Part shown: positions 1 to 5,903 of the stretch, one piece after another | Layout of the letters: every line of letters starts with the position of its first letter | Position numbering within the stretch: position 1 is the first letter of the stretch | From: Verrucomicrobiota bacterium | GTDB taxonomy: Bacteria; Verrucomicrobiota; Verrucomicrobiia; Limisphaerales; CAZBKV01 | Direction: 5' to 3' | Assembly (NCBI GenBank): GCA_021160185.1 | Contig: JAGHDA010000163.1 | Coordinates: 1-6,525 of the forward strand | DNA: 6,525 nucleotides | Notes under the pieces: model-generated | The model's input: the letters and a program-made list of their open reading frames with translations, nothing else | The model's database searches: none | What the model was told of the DNA's origin: nothing | Made by a program: the position numbers and the translations under genes

Positions 1-2
1 CG

Positions 3-185
3 GGCTTGTTTCAAGGAGGTCCGTTTCGCCGCCGTGAGCCTGACCGGTTCGTTATTGAAGCGCGGCAGGCCGCTCTGCCCGACGCTGCGCCTGAGGGGGC
101 AGGTCTTGCGCCGCTCGCGCTTCGCCTGGAGCGCCAGGCCCGTGAGGTTCGCTTGGTCCACTCAAAGCTCGACCTGATCCAGTAG
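3..185 (+). CDS. Possible 3' end of an unidentified gene entering from the left edge (weak)
   Basis: A frame open from the left edge runs 60 codons to a TAG stop. Its translation includes RFVIEARQAALPDAAPEG and ends in a charged, probably helical stretch, LRLERQAREVRLVHSKLDLIQ-stop, whose last residues are VHSKLDLIQ. A hand count of GC by codon position gives first position high, second low and third intermediate, which is coding-like but less extreme than the atp genes to the right. No family is recognised and no start is visible. It would converge on the RND remnant at 374-571. The opposite strand of the same stretch also has short open frames, so this may be chance or decayed DNA. Treat it as a tentative partial gene only. 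Confidence 0.25.
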   Translation, partial: GLFQGGPFRRREPDRFVIEARQAALPDAAPEGAGLAPLALRLERQAREVRLVHSKLDLIQ

Positions 186-373
186 CTTGATGAAGTCTGC
201 CCTGGCACGGGCGATGGGCGCTAGCCCCACATTCAATTCGTAGCAAGGCCAAGAAAGCTCATGCCTATTGAGTCAATGACCCCACGGGTCCGGGCCCCCT
301 CCGGCGCCATGGACTTTTGAGCCAACGGGACGCATCGGTTTTAAAAGCCTTTCCTGAAAAATCCCAAGAGGCC
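186..373. other. Gene-free stretch between the left-edge frame and the RND remnant
   Basis: Both strands were read here and no convincing coding frame, tRNA-like fold, direct repeat array or insertion sequence end was found. Frames are short and interrupted. The segment at about 280-305 is very rich in G and C runs, but no clean hairpin followed by a T-run was found that would serve as a terminator for the remnant reading in from the right. It is most simply residual intergenic or decayed sequence. Confidence 0.4.
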
Positions 374-571
374 TCAGCCCGCCGCTTTGCCCCTCCACAT
401 CAGGCAGTAGAAAAGCGGGGTGGCGATGAGGGAAAGCAACACCGAGATCGCCAGCGCGCCGATTACCGCCACGGCCAAGGGGCGAAGCATGTCCGCTCCC
501 GCGCTGATGCCCCACGCCAGAGGAAACATCCCCAAGCCCGCGGCGAGGGAGGTCATCAACACAGGACGCAG
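374..571 (-). pseudogene. C-terminal remnant of an RND efflux pump (heavy-metal CzcA/CusA-like or related)
   Basis: The frame reads from codon CTG at 571 to a TGA at 374-376 and gives about 65 residues starting LRPVLMTSLAAGLGMFPLA, followed by a GISAGADMLRPLAVAVIGAL segment and TPLFYCL. This matches the last two membrane helices of RND inner-membrane pumps, in which the RPVLMT, GLxPLA and RPLAxxVIGG/A motifs are hallmarks. Intact pumps have about 1,000 residues or more, so over 90% is missing. An in-frame TGA at 572-574 lies directly upstream, and the MFS stop codon follows about 40 bases further on, so there is no room for the rest of the gene. The natural C-terminus appears intact. There is no usual start, although a GTG (562) and an ATG (556) exist inside the fragment. 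A functional product is unlikely. It is probably the residue of a deletion or replacement at the MFS side. Confidence 0.8.
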
Positions 572-611
572 TCAGCGGCTGGACGGAAAATCAGCCGTTT
601 TCAACGGCCCG

Positions 612-1850
612 CTAATCATTCGACCCCTGAAACGGATGAGGCAGCCCCGGCCGGCCGCCGTAGCGGGGCTCGGTCCTCGTCAAAGGCAGCAAGATCGAAG
701 AAGCGATCAGGATCATCGTCACGGCGCAGAGCGCAAGCTCCGGCAGGGGCAGGATCTGAGCGAGCTGGAACCCCGCCTGCGGAGCGAGCAGCCCTCGGGT
801 TCCAGTCAGAAAGGTATGGACGGACATGTAATCCGCCGTCCGCTCCGGCGGAGAGAACTTGGTGACCCATAAGCCCCAGGCCACGTCTCCCCCCGAGGAG
901 GCGAGGCCGAAGAGCGCGGCTCCGGCGAGCAGCCCCGGCAGGCTCGCGCTGAGAAAGAAGGTCAGGATCGCGGCGGCGAAGCAAAGGTTGATCGAGATGC
1001 GCAGGGCAAAGAAATTGATGTGGTCAAAAAGCCAGCCCCAACCTCGGCTCGCCGAGAGGCGGACCAGGCTTGGGACCACTCCGGCGATCAGGGCCACGGT
1101 TTGCTCGTCCAGCCCCAGGGCGTAGCGCGGGTTGGCCAGGTAATCGATGCGCAAAGGCAGCATCATCAGGTTGGCAAAGCCCATGATCATCCAACTGATG
1201 AGCGTGCGCCGGAACAGACGGTCTTCCCGCAAATAGCCCCAGGCCCGCCGCAGCGCGGGGCGGGCGTCCTGGTGCAAGGGATTGGAAGGAATCCCCCAAA
1301 GGCAGCGCGCCGAGTAGAGGAAAGCGCACCCGAAGGTCAGGAGGAGAGCGTAGTATTTGGAGAGGTCGTGCTTGAGCCAATGGCCGGCCAGCTCGCTGAA
1401 CACTGCCACCGCGGCGATCCGCACGATCACCGTGGTTGAATAAAGCCTGCCCCGACGCTCAGGGGGGTAGTTTTCCTGGTAAATCTGGGTGACGAGGGGC
1501 ACGGCGGTGGAGACGCAGGCGTTGGCGACGAACGCGCCCGCCACGTACACGGGCAGCCAAGGCAGCGCCGCCATGCAGAAAAAGGCCGCCCCGCCAAGAA
1601 GGGCCAGCGCGCCCGCCGCGCGCGCGGCGGGCCAGCCGCGCCGGGAGACAAAGCTGACCGAGAGCGGGGAGAGGAGCAACCCGGCGTAGGCGCTTCCGGC
1701 GACCAGGGCCTTGGCCACGGGGCCGGCGTGGAACCACCGCACAGCGATCAAGAGCAGGAACAGCCCGGCGGCCGACTCGAGAATGCCGTTGGCAACCGCC
1801 CTGCGAAGTTCCCGCCGGTATGTGACCTTTGTCCGGTCCGGAAGCGACAC
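612..1850 (-). CDS. MFS transporter, substrate unknown
   Basis: The predicted protein has 412 residues, is strongly hydrophobic, and has about 10-12 membrane segments in two halves separated by a charged cytoplasmic stretch (about 190-215, rich in Arg and Asp). Two loops resemble MFS signature-A type turns: YPPERRGRLYS at residues 128-138 and GWLFDHINFFALR at about 272-284. MFS proteins are inner-membrane secondary carriers, usually driven by proton or ion gradients. Nothing in the sequence identifies the substrate. The length is normal for a 12-helix member. The start is a GTG at 1850-1848; no ATG is available in this frame before an upstream in-frame TGA, and no good Shine-Dalgarno sequence precedes it, so translation may be weak or leaderless. 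The gene is divergent from atpB and lies directly upstream (in reading direction) of the RND remnant. It ends in a TAG at 614-612. The family is clear; the function is open. Confidence 0.85.
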   Translation of the reverse strand: MSLPDRTKVTYRRELRRAVANGILESAAGLFLLLIAVRWFHAGPVAKALVAGSAYAGLLLSPLSVSFVSRRGWPAARAAGALALLGGAAFFCMAALPWLPVYVAGAFVANACVSTAVPLVTQIYQENYPPERRGRLYSTTVIVRIAAVAVFSELAGHWLKHDLSKYYALLLTFGCAFLYSARCLWGIPSNPLHQDARPALRRAWGYLREDRLFRRTLISWMIMGFANLMMLPLRIDYLANPRYALGLDEQTVALIAGVVPSLVRLSASRGWGWLFDHINFFALRISINLCFAAAILTFFLSASLPGLLAGAALFGLASSGGDVAWGLWVTKFSPPERTADYMSVHTFLTGTRGLLAPQAGFQLAQILPLPELALCAVTMILIASSILLPLTRTEPRYGGRPGLPHPFQGSND

Positions 1851-2098
1851 GGCCTGGAGAATAGCCCCGGCGCGTGGGGCGGGGCAACGGCTTCATCCGG
1901 TCGCAAGCAAGGTTGTTTCACTTGGAGCGTCGCTTGGGCAGAGCCTGGAAGGGGACGGAGACCCCCGCCGGCGACTCGACTCCGCGGTTGCCAAAAGCGT
2001 TTTGAGAAATTGCTTGCCCGCCCCGCAGGCGGAGTTCCATACTTGGGGCCGCGTCTTCAAAGGCGCCTGGGGGAGAAGGGAGGCGGATCAGCCGGGCA
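1851..2098. promoter_or_regulatory. Divergent intergenic region between the MFS gene and the atp operon
   Basis: These 248 bases separate two genes pointing away from each other, so promoters for both must lie here, or overlap the coding ends. No gene, tRNA or strong inverted repeat was found. No atpI, which precedes atpB in many bacteria, is present. The most plausible + strand promoter is listed separately. For the - strand side, no good -10/-35 pair was identified in this GC-rich DNA. Confidence 0.5.
2014..2043 (+). promoter_or_regulatory. Candidate sigma70-like promoter for the atp operon
   Basis: TTGCCC (2014-2019) and CATACT (2038-2043) are separated by 18 bases, each with four of six matches to the bacterial housekeeping consensus. 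Transcription would begin near 2050, leaving a leader of about 50 bases before atpB. The position is sensible, but the match is modest, and such pairs arise by chance. Confidence 0.3.
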
Positions 2099-2977
2099 AT
2101 GCGGCATTTGGCGAAGATATCCTGGATTGCGGCAGGCGCGGGATTGTGCGCGCAGGCCGCCGAAGGCGGCGGGGGCCACGAGGGCCTGAGTGCCGCGCCC
2201 TCGATCCTTTTCCACATCGGCCCTTTCCAGGTCACCAACTCGATGGTGGTCACCTGGGCGGTGGGGTTGTTGTTGATCCTGTGGGCCAGGAAGGCGACCC
2301 GCCGCATGAAAGAAGTTCCGGAAGGGGCCCAAAATTTCTGGGAGTGGGTCGTGGAAGGATTCCATAACTTCCTTTCCGGGATCATGGGGCCGGAGTTGGC
2401 CCGGAAGACGTTCTGGTTCTTCGCCACCCTGATGATCTTCATCACCTCGGCCAACTATTTCGGCCTGATTCCCGGCGTAGGATCCATCGGCTGGGGCGTA
2501 GGCGAAAAATGGTATCTGCTTCACGTGACCCGGCCGTTGCTCAGGGGGGCGAACGCCGACCTGAACATGACTTTCGGGATGGCTCTTGTGTTCTTCGTCC
2601 TCTGGTTCGTCTGGGGAATCCAAGCCAACGGCGTGGGCGGCTTCATCCGCCACATCCTCGGTCCCAAAACCGCTGCGGGCGGGGCGTTGGGCGTGGTCAT
2701 GATCTTTCTGTTCTTTGCGGCCGGGTTGATCGAGATTGTGTCCATCATGTTCCGGCCGGTGGCGCTGAGCTTCCGTCTCTACGGCAACATCTTCGCCGGG
2801 GAGAACATTCTTGAGACGATGGCTTTGATCAATCCGTGGCTGGGCTGGCTGATCGCCGTGCCGTTCTACTTCCAGGAATTGCTGGTGGGAATCGTGCAGG
2901 CGCTGGTGTTCACCCTGTTGACCGCGGCCTTCGTGCTGGAGATTTGCCTCCATGACGAAGGGGGAGGAGAGCATTGA
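2099..2977 (+). CDS. atpB: F-type ATP synthase subunit a
   Basis: Subunit a forms the two half-channels that carry ions to and from the rotating c-ring in the cytoplasmic membrane. The protein has 292 residues. Residues 1-21 look like a signal peptide (positive MRHLAK, then a small hydrophobic run ending CAQAA), followed by a Gly/His-rich linker. Membrane segments lie near 48-64, 105-125, 158-174, 195-217 and 247-281. The essential stator arginine is R226 in SFRLYGN; E235 in FAGEN, E260 and Q267 occupy the other channel positions (E. coli E219, H245 and Q252). The motif ANADLNMT at 151-158 is typical of the family. A Shine-Dalgarno-like AAGGGAGG (2076-2083) lies 15 bases before the ATG, somewhat far. 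It is the first gene of the operon, with 79 bases to atpE. The N-terminus agrees with what I recall of verrucomicrobial relatives. Confidence 0.97.
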   Translation: MRHLAKISWIAAGAGLCAQAAEGGGGHEGLSAAPSILFHIGPFQVTNSMVVTWAVGLLLILWARKATRRMKEVPEGAQNFWEWVVEGFHNFLSGIMGPELARKTFWFFATLMIFITSANYFGLIPGVGSIGWGVGEKWYLLHVTRPLLRGANADLNMTFGMALVFFVLWFVWGIQANGVGGFIRHILGPKTAAGGALGVVMIFLFFAAGLIEIVSIMFRPVALSFRLYGNIFAGENILETMALINPWLGWLIAVPFYFQELLVGIVQALVFTLLTAAFVLEICLHDEGGGEH

Positions 2978-3014
2978 GCCGGATTGCCGGGCGAAGAGAT
3001 TCTTTCGAAGCGAG

Positions 3015-3056
3015 CAAAAAGCAAACAAGCAAATACGGAAAAAGGAGAAAATCAGT
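3015..3056 (+). promoter_or_regulatory. A-rich leader and strong ribosome binding site of atpE
   Basis: This 42-base stretch is about 60% adenine in otherwise GC-rich DNA and contains AAAGGAG (3041-3047) nine bases before the atpE ATG. In E. coli the atpE leader is a known translation enhancer that raises c-subunit output. By analogy this low-structure leader probably does the same here. It also decides the atpE start: an in-frame ATG at 2952, inside the end of atpB, would add 35 unrelated charged residues and is not the true start. Confidence 0.55.
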
Positions 3057-3266
3057 ATGGCGTTGTTGTTGGCTGAAATCGCGGGCAATATCCATGTGGC
3101 GGCGGCTTGTCTGGGCTCCGCGGTGGGCATCGGTCTGATCGGCATGCGAGCTTCCGATGCGGTGGGGCGCAATCCGGGCGCGTCGACCAAGATCCTTGTT
3201 CAGGCCCTGCTCAACACCGCCTTCGCTGAAGGCATCGTGTTCTTCGCCATCTACCTGGCGCACTAG
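3057..3266 (+). CDS. atpE: F-type ATP synthase subunit c (proteolipid)
   Basis: Subunit c forms the membrane rotor ring. The protein has 69 residues folded as two membrane helices (about 7-30 and 46-67) joined by the polar loop GRNPGA (37-42), whose RNP corresponds to the RQP contact loop for gamma and epsilon. The ion-carrying carboxylate is E58 in NTAFAEGIVFF. Helix 1 has the glycine-rich pattern GSAVGIGLIG (20-29). Aligned through the RNP loop, the position of the Na+-site glutamine of Ilyobacter-type rings is I25, and the residue after E58 is glycine rather than serine, so proton coupling is expected. The ATG has an excellent ribosome binding site. The gene sits between atpB and atpF, with comparatively long gaps of 79 and 70 bases on either side, probably serving separate control of its many copies. 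Confidence 0.97.
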   Translation: MALLLAEIAGNIHVAAACLGSAVGIGLIGMRASDAVGRNPGASTKILVQALLNTAFAEGIVFFAIYLAH

Positions 3267-3282
3267 AGCGGCCTCGATGAAA

Positions 3283-3310
3283 CGCCCGCGGCCCTGAGCG
3301 GGAGCGGGCG
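3283..3310 (+). promoter_or_regulatory. GC-rich hairpin in the atpE-atpF gap
   Basis: CGCCCGC (3283-3289) and GCGGGCG (3304-3310) are perfect inverted arms of 7 bp around a 14-base loop; a competing 5-bp pairing, CCCGC (3285-3289) with GCGGG (3298-3302), also exists. No T-run follows, so it is not a standard intrinsic terminator. In RNA it could protect the atpB-atpE part from 3' decay or slow ribosomes and polymerase, lowering b relative to c. That role is inferred. Confidence 0.5.
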
Positions 3311-3336
3311 ACCTCAAAAGGCTGGAGGAACCGGCT

Positions 3337-3888
3337 GTGAATACGATGTGGTGTTTGGCCGCTGGAAGCGGCGGGATCGGCCAGGCCGTTCACGATGTGA
3401 GCGTGAGGTTCGGCCTCAACCTGCCCCTGCTTCTCTCCCAGGCCGTCAGTTTCTGCATCGTGGCCCTCCTCCTCCACCGCTTCGCCTATCGGCCGATCCT
3501 CCGCGCCTTGGAAGAGCGGCGGCGGCGGATTGAAGAAGGGCTGCGGAACGCCGAGCGGATCAAGGAGGAGCTGGCCAAGACCGAGGCGGCGCGGCGGGAA
3601 ACGCTGGCCAAGGCCGGCCAGGACGCCGAGCGCATTCTCAAAGAGGCCCGCGAAGCCGCGGCCCAGCTTCTGGAGCGCGAAAGCCGCAAAGCGGCGGCGA
3701 CGGCCTCCCAGATCCTGGAACAAGCCAAGGAAGCGGGGCGCGTCGAAATGGCCCGCATGCGCGCCGAGCTGCGGCGCGAGATGGGGCGTTTGGTGGTCGA
3801 GGCCACCGCCAAGGTGGTCGGCAAGACGCTGACCGAGGAGGACCACCGGCGGTTGATCGAAGAGGCCGTCCGGGAAATAGCCGACTAG
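3337..3888 (+). CDS. atpF: F-type ATP synthase subunit b
   Basis: Subunit b is the peripheral stalk that holds F1 still against the rotor. The 183-residue protein has a short N-terminal section, one membrane helix at about 27-48 (LNLPLLLSQAVSFCIVALLL) and then a long, charged coiled-coil of Ala, Glu, Arg and Lys to the C-terminus, ending VGKTLTEEDHRRLIEEAVREIAD-stop, the delta-binding end typical of the family. The length is slightly above the E. coli 156 residues, mainly because of about 25 residues before the membrane helix. A GTG start at 3337 is chosen because GGAGGAA (3324-3330) sits six bases upstream; the ATG at 3346 would be too far. Only one b-type gene is seen, so a homodimer is expected, with no b' partner in this operon. 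Confidence 0.95.
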   Translation: MNTMWCLAAGSGGIGQAVHDVSVRFGLNLPLLLSQAVSFCIVALLLHRFAYRPILRALEERRRRIEEGLRNAERIKEELAKTEAARRETLAKAGQDAERILKEAREAAAQLLERESRKAAATASQILEQAKEAGRVEMARMRAELRREMGRLVVEATAKVVGKTLTEEDHRRLIEEAVREIAD

Positions 3889-3928
3889 GCGGCCCGGCGG
3901 CGCGCGCAAGGCGGCTCGGAAAGGCGCG

Positions 3929-4321
3929 ATGAGGATCAGCAAAAAAGCGCGAGAACAAGCGAAGCGGCTGTTCAAAGCCTGCGCGCCGGACGGCAAGCTG
4001 GACGAAGAGAAAGTCCGGCTCGCCGCGCAAGAGCTGGTCGCCAAGAGGCCGCGGGAAACGCTCGGCATCCTGCTCCACTTCTACAAGCTGGTCCGCCTGG
4101 AGCTGGCCCGGAAGGAAACGCGGATTGAAACGGTCGTGGAGCTCCCCGAGCCCGTCCGCCAGGAGCTGGTCCGCCTGCTCGCCGAGCGGTACGGCGAAGG
4201 CTTGCGCGTCCAGTTCATCCGCGATCCGGAGCTGCTGGGCGGCCTGCGCATCCGGGTGGGCAGCGAGGTCATCGACGGCTCGATCCGAGGCAGACTGGAG
4301 GCGTTGCAGGCAAGTTTTTGA
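3929..4321 (+). CDS. atpH: F-type ATP synthase subunit delta, short form
   Basis: Delta (OSCP equivalent) sits on top of F1 and ties it to subunit b. The protein has 130 residues, against about 175-180 usually. The C-terminal domain is clearly conserved: FIRDPELLGGLRIRVGSEV then IDGSIRGRLEALQ at residues 97-127 is the family signature. The N-terminal part (1-60), which should be a six-helix bundle of about 105 residues binding the alpha N-termini, is much reduced. Extension upstream is excluded: in-frame stops occur at 3854 and 3878, and no ATG, GTG or TTG lies between 3881 and 3928. The ribosome binding site is modest (GGAAAGG at 3918-3924). I recall similar short deltas in Verrucomicrobiota. 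Its position between b and alpha supports the call. Confidence 0.9.
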   Translation: MRISKKAREQAKRLFKACAPDGKLDEEKVRLAAQELVAKRPRETLGILLHFYKLVRLELARKETRIETVVELPEPVRQELVRLLAERYGEGLRVQFIRDPELLGGLRIRVGSEVIDGSIRGRLEALQASF

Positions 4322-4349
4322 GAATCGTCCACGGCAAAAAGGTTCGCCT

Positions 4350-5891
4350 ATGAGCGATTTGCTTCAAGAAATCGAATCGAAGATTGCGGAGGTCAAGACA
4401 GGGGTCCAACGCCGGAACGTAGGCGTTGTCCGCGAGATCGGCGACGGCGTGGCCCGGATTGAAGGGCTGGCCGACGCGATGCTCAACGAGATGCTGGATT
4501 TCGGCGGGGGAACCACGGGACTGGCGCTCAACCTGGAGGAAACCGGCGTCGGCGCGGTCATCCTGGGCGACTACACCCACATCAAGGAAGGGGACGAAGT
4601 GCGCACCACGGGCCGGCTGCTGGAAGTGCCTGTGGGCAAAGCTTTGTTGGGCCGGGTGGTCAACGCCTTGGGCGAACCCCTCGACGGCAAAGGGCCCATC
4701 CAGACCGACACTTTTTATCCGGTCGAACGCATTGCTCCGGGCATCATCAAACGCCGCTCGGTGAACCAACCGGTCCAGACCGGCGTCATGGCGATCGACG
4801 CCATGATCCCCATCGGCCGCGGCCAGCGCGAGTTGATCATCGGCGACCGGGCCACCGGCAAAACCGCCATCGCGATCGACACGATTATCAACAATGCCCG
4901 GCTCAATCGCGCCGCGGAGGAGGCGGGCGACAAGAACTACCGCCCGCTGTATTCGATCTACGTAGCCATCGGGCAGAAACAATCCAGCATCGCTCAGATT
5001 ATCGATGTGCTTCAGCGCCAGGGGGCGATGCCTTACACGATCGTGGTCGTGGCATCGGCCTCGAACCCGGCCGCCAATCAGTACCTTGCCCCTTACGCCG
5101 GCTGCGCCATGGGCGAATGGTTCATGGACAACGGGATGGACGCCTTGATCGTCTACGACGATCTTTCCAAACACGCGGTGGCCTACCGACAGGTCTCGCT
5201 CATTCTGCGTCGGCCTTCCGGCCGCGAAGCTTATCCGGGCGATATCTTCTACCTGCACAGCCGCCTGCTCGAGCGCTCCGCTCGGCTCAACGAGAAGCAC
5301 GGCAACGGCTCCCTGACCGGCCTGCCGATCATCGAGACCCAGGCCGGCGATGTGTCCGCCTACATCCCCACCAACGTCATCTCGATCACCGACGGCCAGA
5401 TCTTCCTCGAGACCGACCTGTTTTACCAAGGCGTTCGCCCCGCAATCTCGGTGGGCATTTCAGTTTCCCGAGTGGGCTCGGCGGCGCAGATCAAAGCCAT
5501 GAAACAAGTGGCCGGGCGCGTGAAGCTCGAGCTGGCGCAGTTCCGCGAACTGGCCGCCTTCGCCCAATTCGGCTCGGACCTGGACGCCAAGACGCGCGCG
5601 CAACTCGAACGCGGCAAGCGCATTGTCGAGGTCTTCAAGCAGCCGCAGTACGAGCCGATTCCCGTCGAGGTTCAGGTTGCCGTTCTCTGGGCGGTCCAGA
5701 ACGGCTACATGGACCAGATCCCCGTCGAACGCATCAAGGATTTCCAAGGAAGGCTGGCCGAGTTTCTCACCGGAAGGAAGACGGAGCTAATGCAGGCCAT
5801 CCGCAAGCGCAAGGAGCTGGACGAGGGCCTGATCGAGCGCCTGCGCGCGGCCGTCGAGGAGTTCAAGCAAGCCTACAGCCCAGGCGCTTAA
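4350..5891 (+). CDS. atpA: F-type ATP synthase subunit alpha
   Basis: Alpha alternates with beta in the F1 hexamer and holds the non-catalytic nucleotide sites. The protein has 513 residues, the usual length. The order is an N-terminal beta-barrel (about 25-95), a nucleotide-binding domain with the P-loop GDRATGKTA at 165-173 (K171, T172), the Walker B strand ALIVYDDLSKHA around D270-D271, the arginine finger R374 in SVSRVGSAAQ, which reaches into the beta catalytic site, and a C-terminal helical domain. Nothing appears truncated. The ATG at 4350 follows AAAAAGG (4337-4342) by seven bases; the frame stays open further upstream across atpH, but those residues are unrelated to the family. It lies 28 bases after atpH and 12 before atpG, so it is tightly cotranscribed. 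Confidence 0.98.
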   Translation: MSDLLQEIESKIAEVKTGVQRRNVGVVREIGDGVARIEGLADAMLNEMLDFGGGTTGLALNLEETGVGAVILGDYTHIKEGDEVRTTGRLLEVPVGKALLGRVVNALGEPLDGKGPIQTDTFYPVERIAPGIIKRRSVNQPVQTGVMAIDAMIPIGRGQRELIIGDRATGKTAIAIDTIINNARLNRAAEEAGDKNYRPLYSIYVAIGQKQSSIAQIIDVLQRQGAMPYTIVVVASASNPAANQYLAPYAGCAMGEWFMDNGMDALIVYDDLSKHAVAYRQVSLILRRPSGREAYPGDIFYLHSRLLERSARLNEKHGNGSLTGLPIIETQAGDVSAYIPTNVISITDGQIFLETDLFYQGVRPAISVGISVSRVGSAAQIKAMKQVAGRVKLELAQFRELAAFAQFGSDLDAKTRAQLERGKRIVEVFKQPQYEPIPVEVQVAVLWAVQNGYMDQIPVERIKDFQGRLAEFLTGRKTELMQAIRKRKELDEGLIERLRAAVEEFKQAYSPGA

Positions 5892-5903
5892 CCGCGGGAG
5901 CCT

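Noticed and set aside
1..373. tRNA gene, CRISPR array or insertion sequence end in the gene-poor edge
   Set aside because: No cloverleaf-compatible sequence, no spaced direct repeats and no terminal inverted repeats were found on reading both strands.
2952..3056. Upstream in-frame start for atpE inside atpB
   Set aside because: It would add 35 charged residues to a proteolipid that normally starts just before helix 1; the strong ribosome binding site serves the ATG at 3057.
2057..3190. Long - strand open frame (377 codons) antisense to atpB
   Set aside because: Its translation is low-complexity, rich in His, Gln, Arg and Pro with no family motif, and it is explained as a mirror of the codon bias of atpB and atpE, which are certain.
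3283..3310. Intrinsic transcription terminator after atpE
   Set aside because: The hairpin is followed by ACCTCAAAAGG rather than a T-run, and the operon continues immediately.
3211..4068. Long - strand frame (285 codons) across atpE, atpF and atpH
   Set aside because: It covers three assigned genes and contains no recognisable domain; it is a shadow of the alanine- and glutamate-rich coiled-coil codons.
4125..4349. Upstream in-frame extension of atpA
   Set aside because: The added 75 residues are Ser/Arg-rich off-frame atpH sequence; the family N-terminus and the ribosome binding site both fix the start at 4350.
4269..5429. Long - strand open frame (386 codons) antisense to atpA
   Set aside because: It is a composition shadow rich in Asp, Gly, Val and His, overlapping the highly conserved P-loop domain of atpA; no independent motif was seen.
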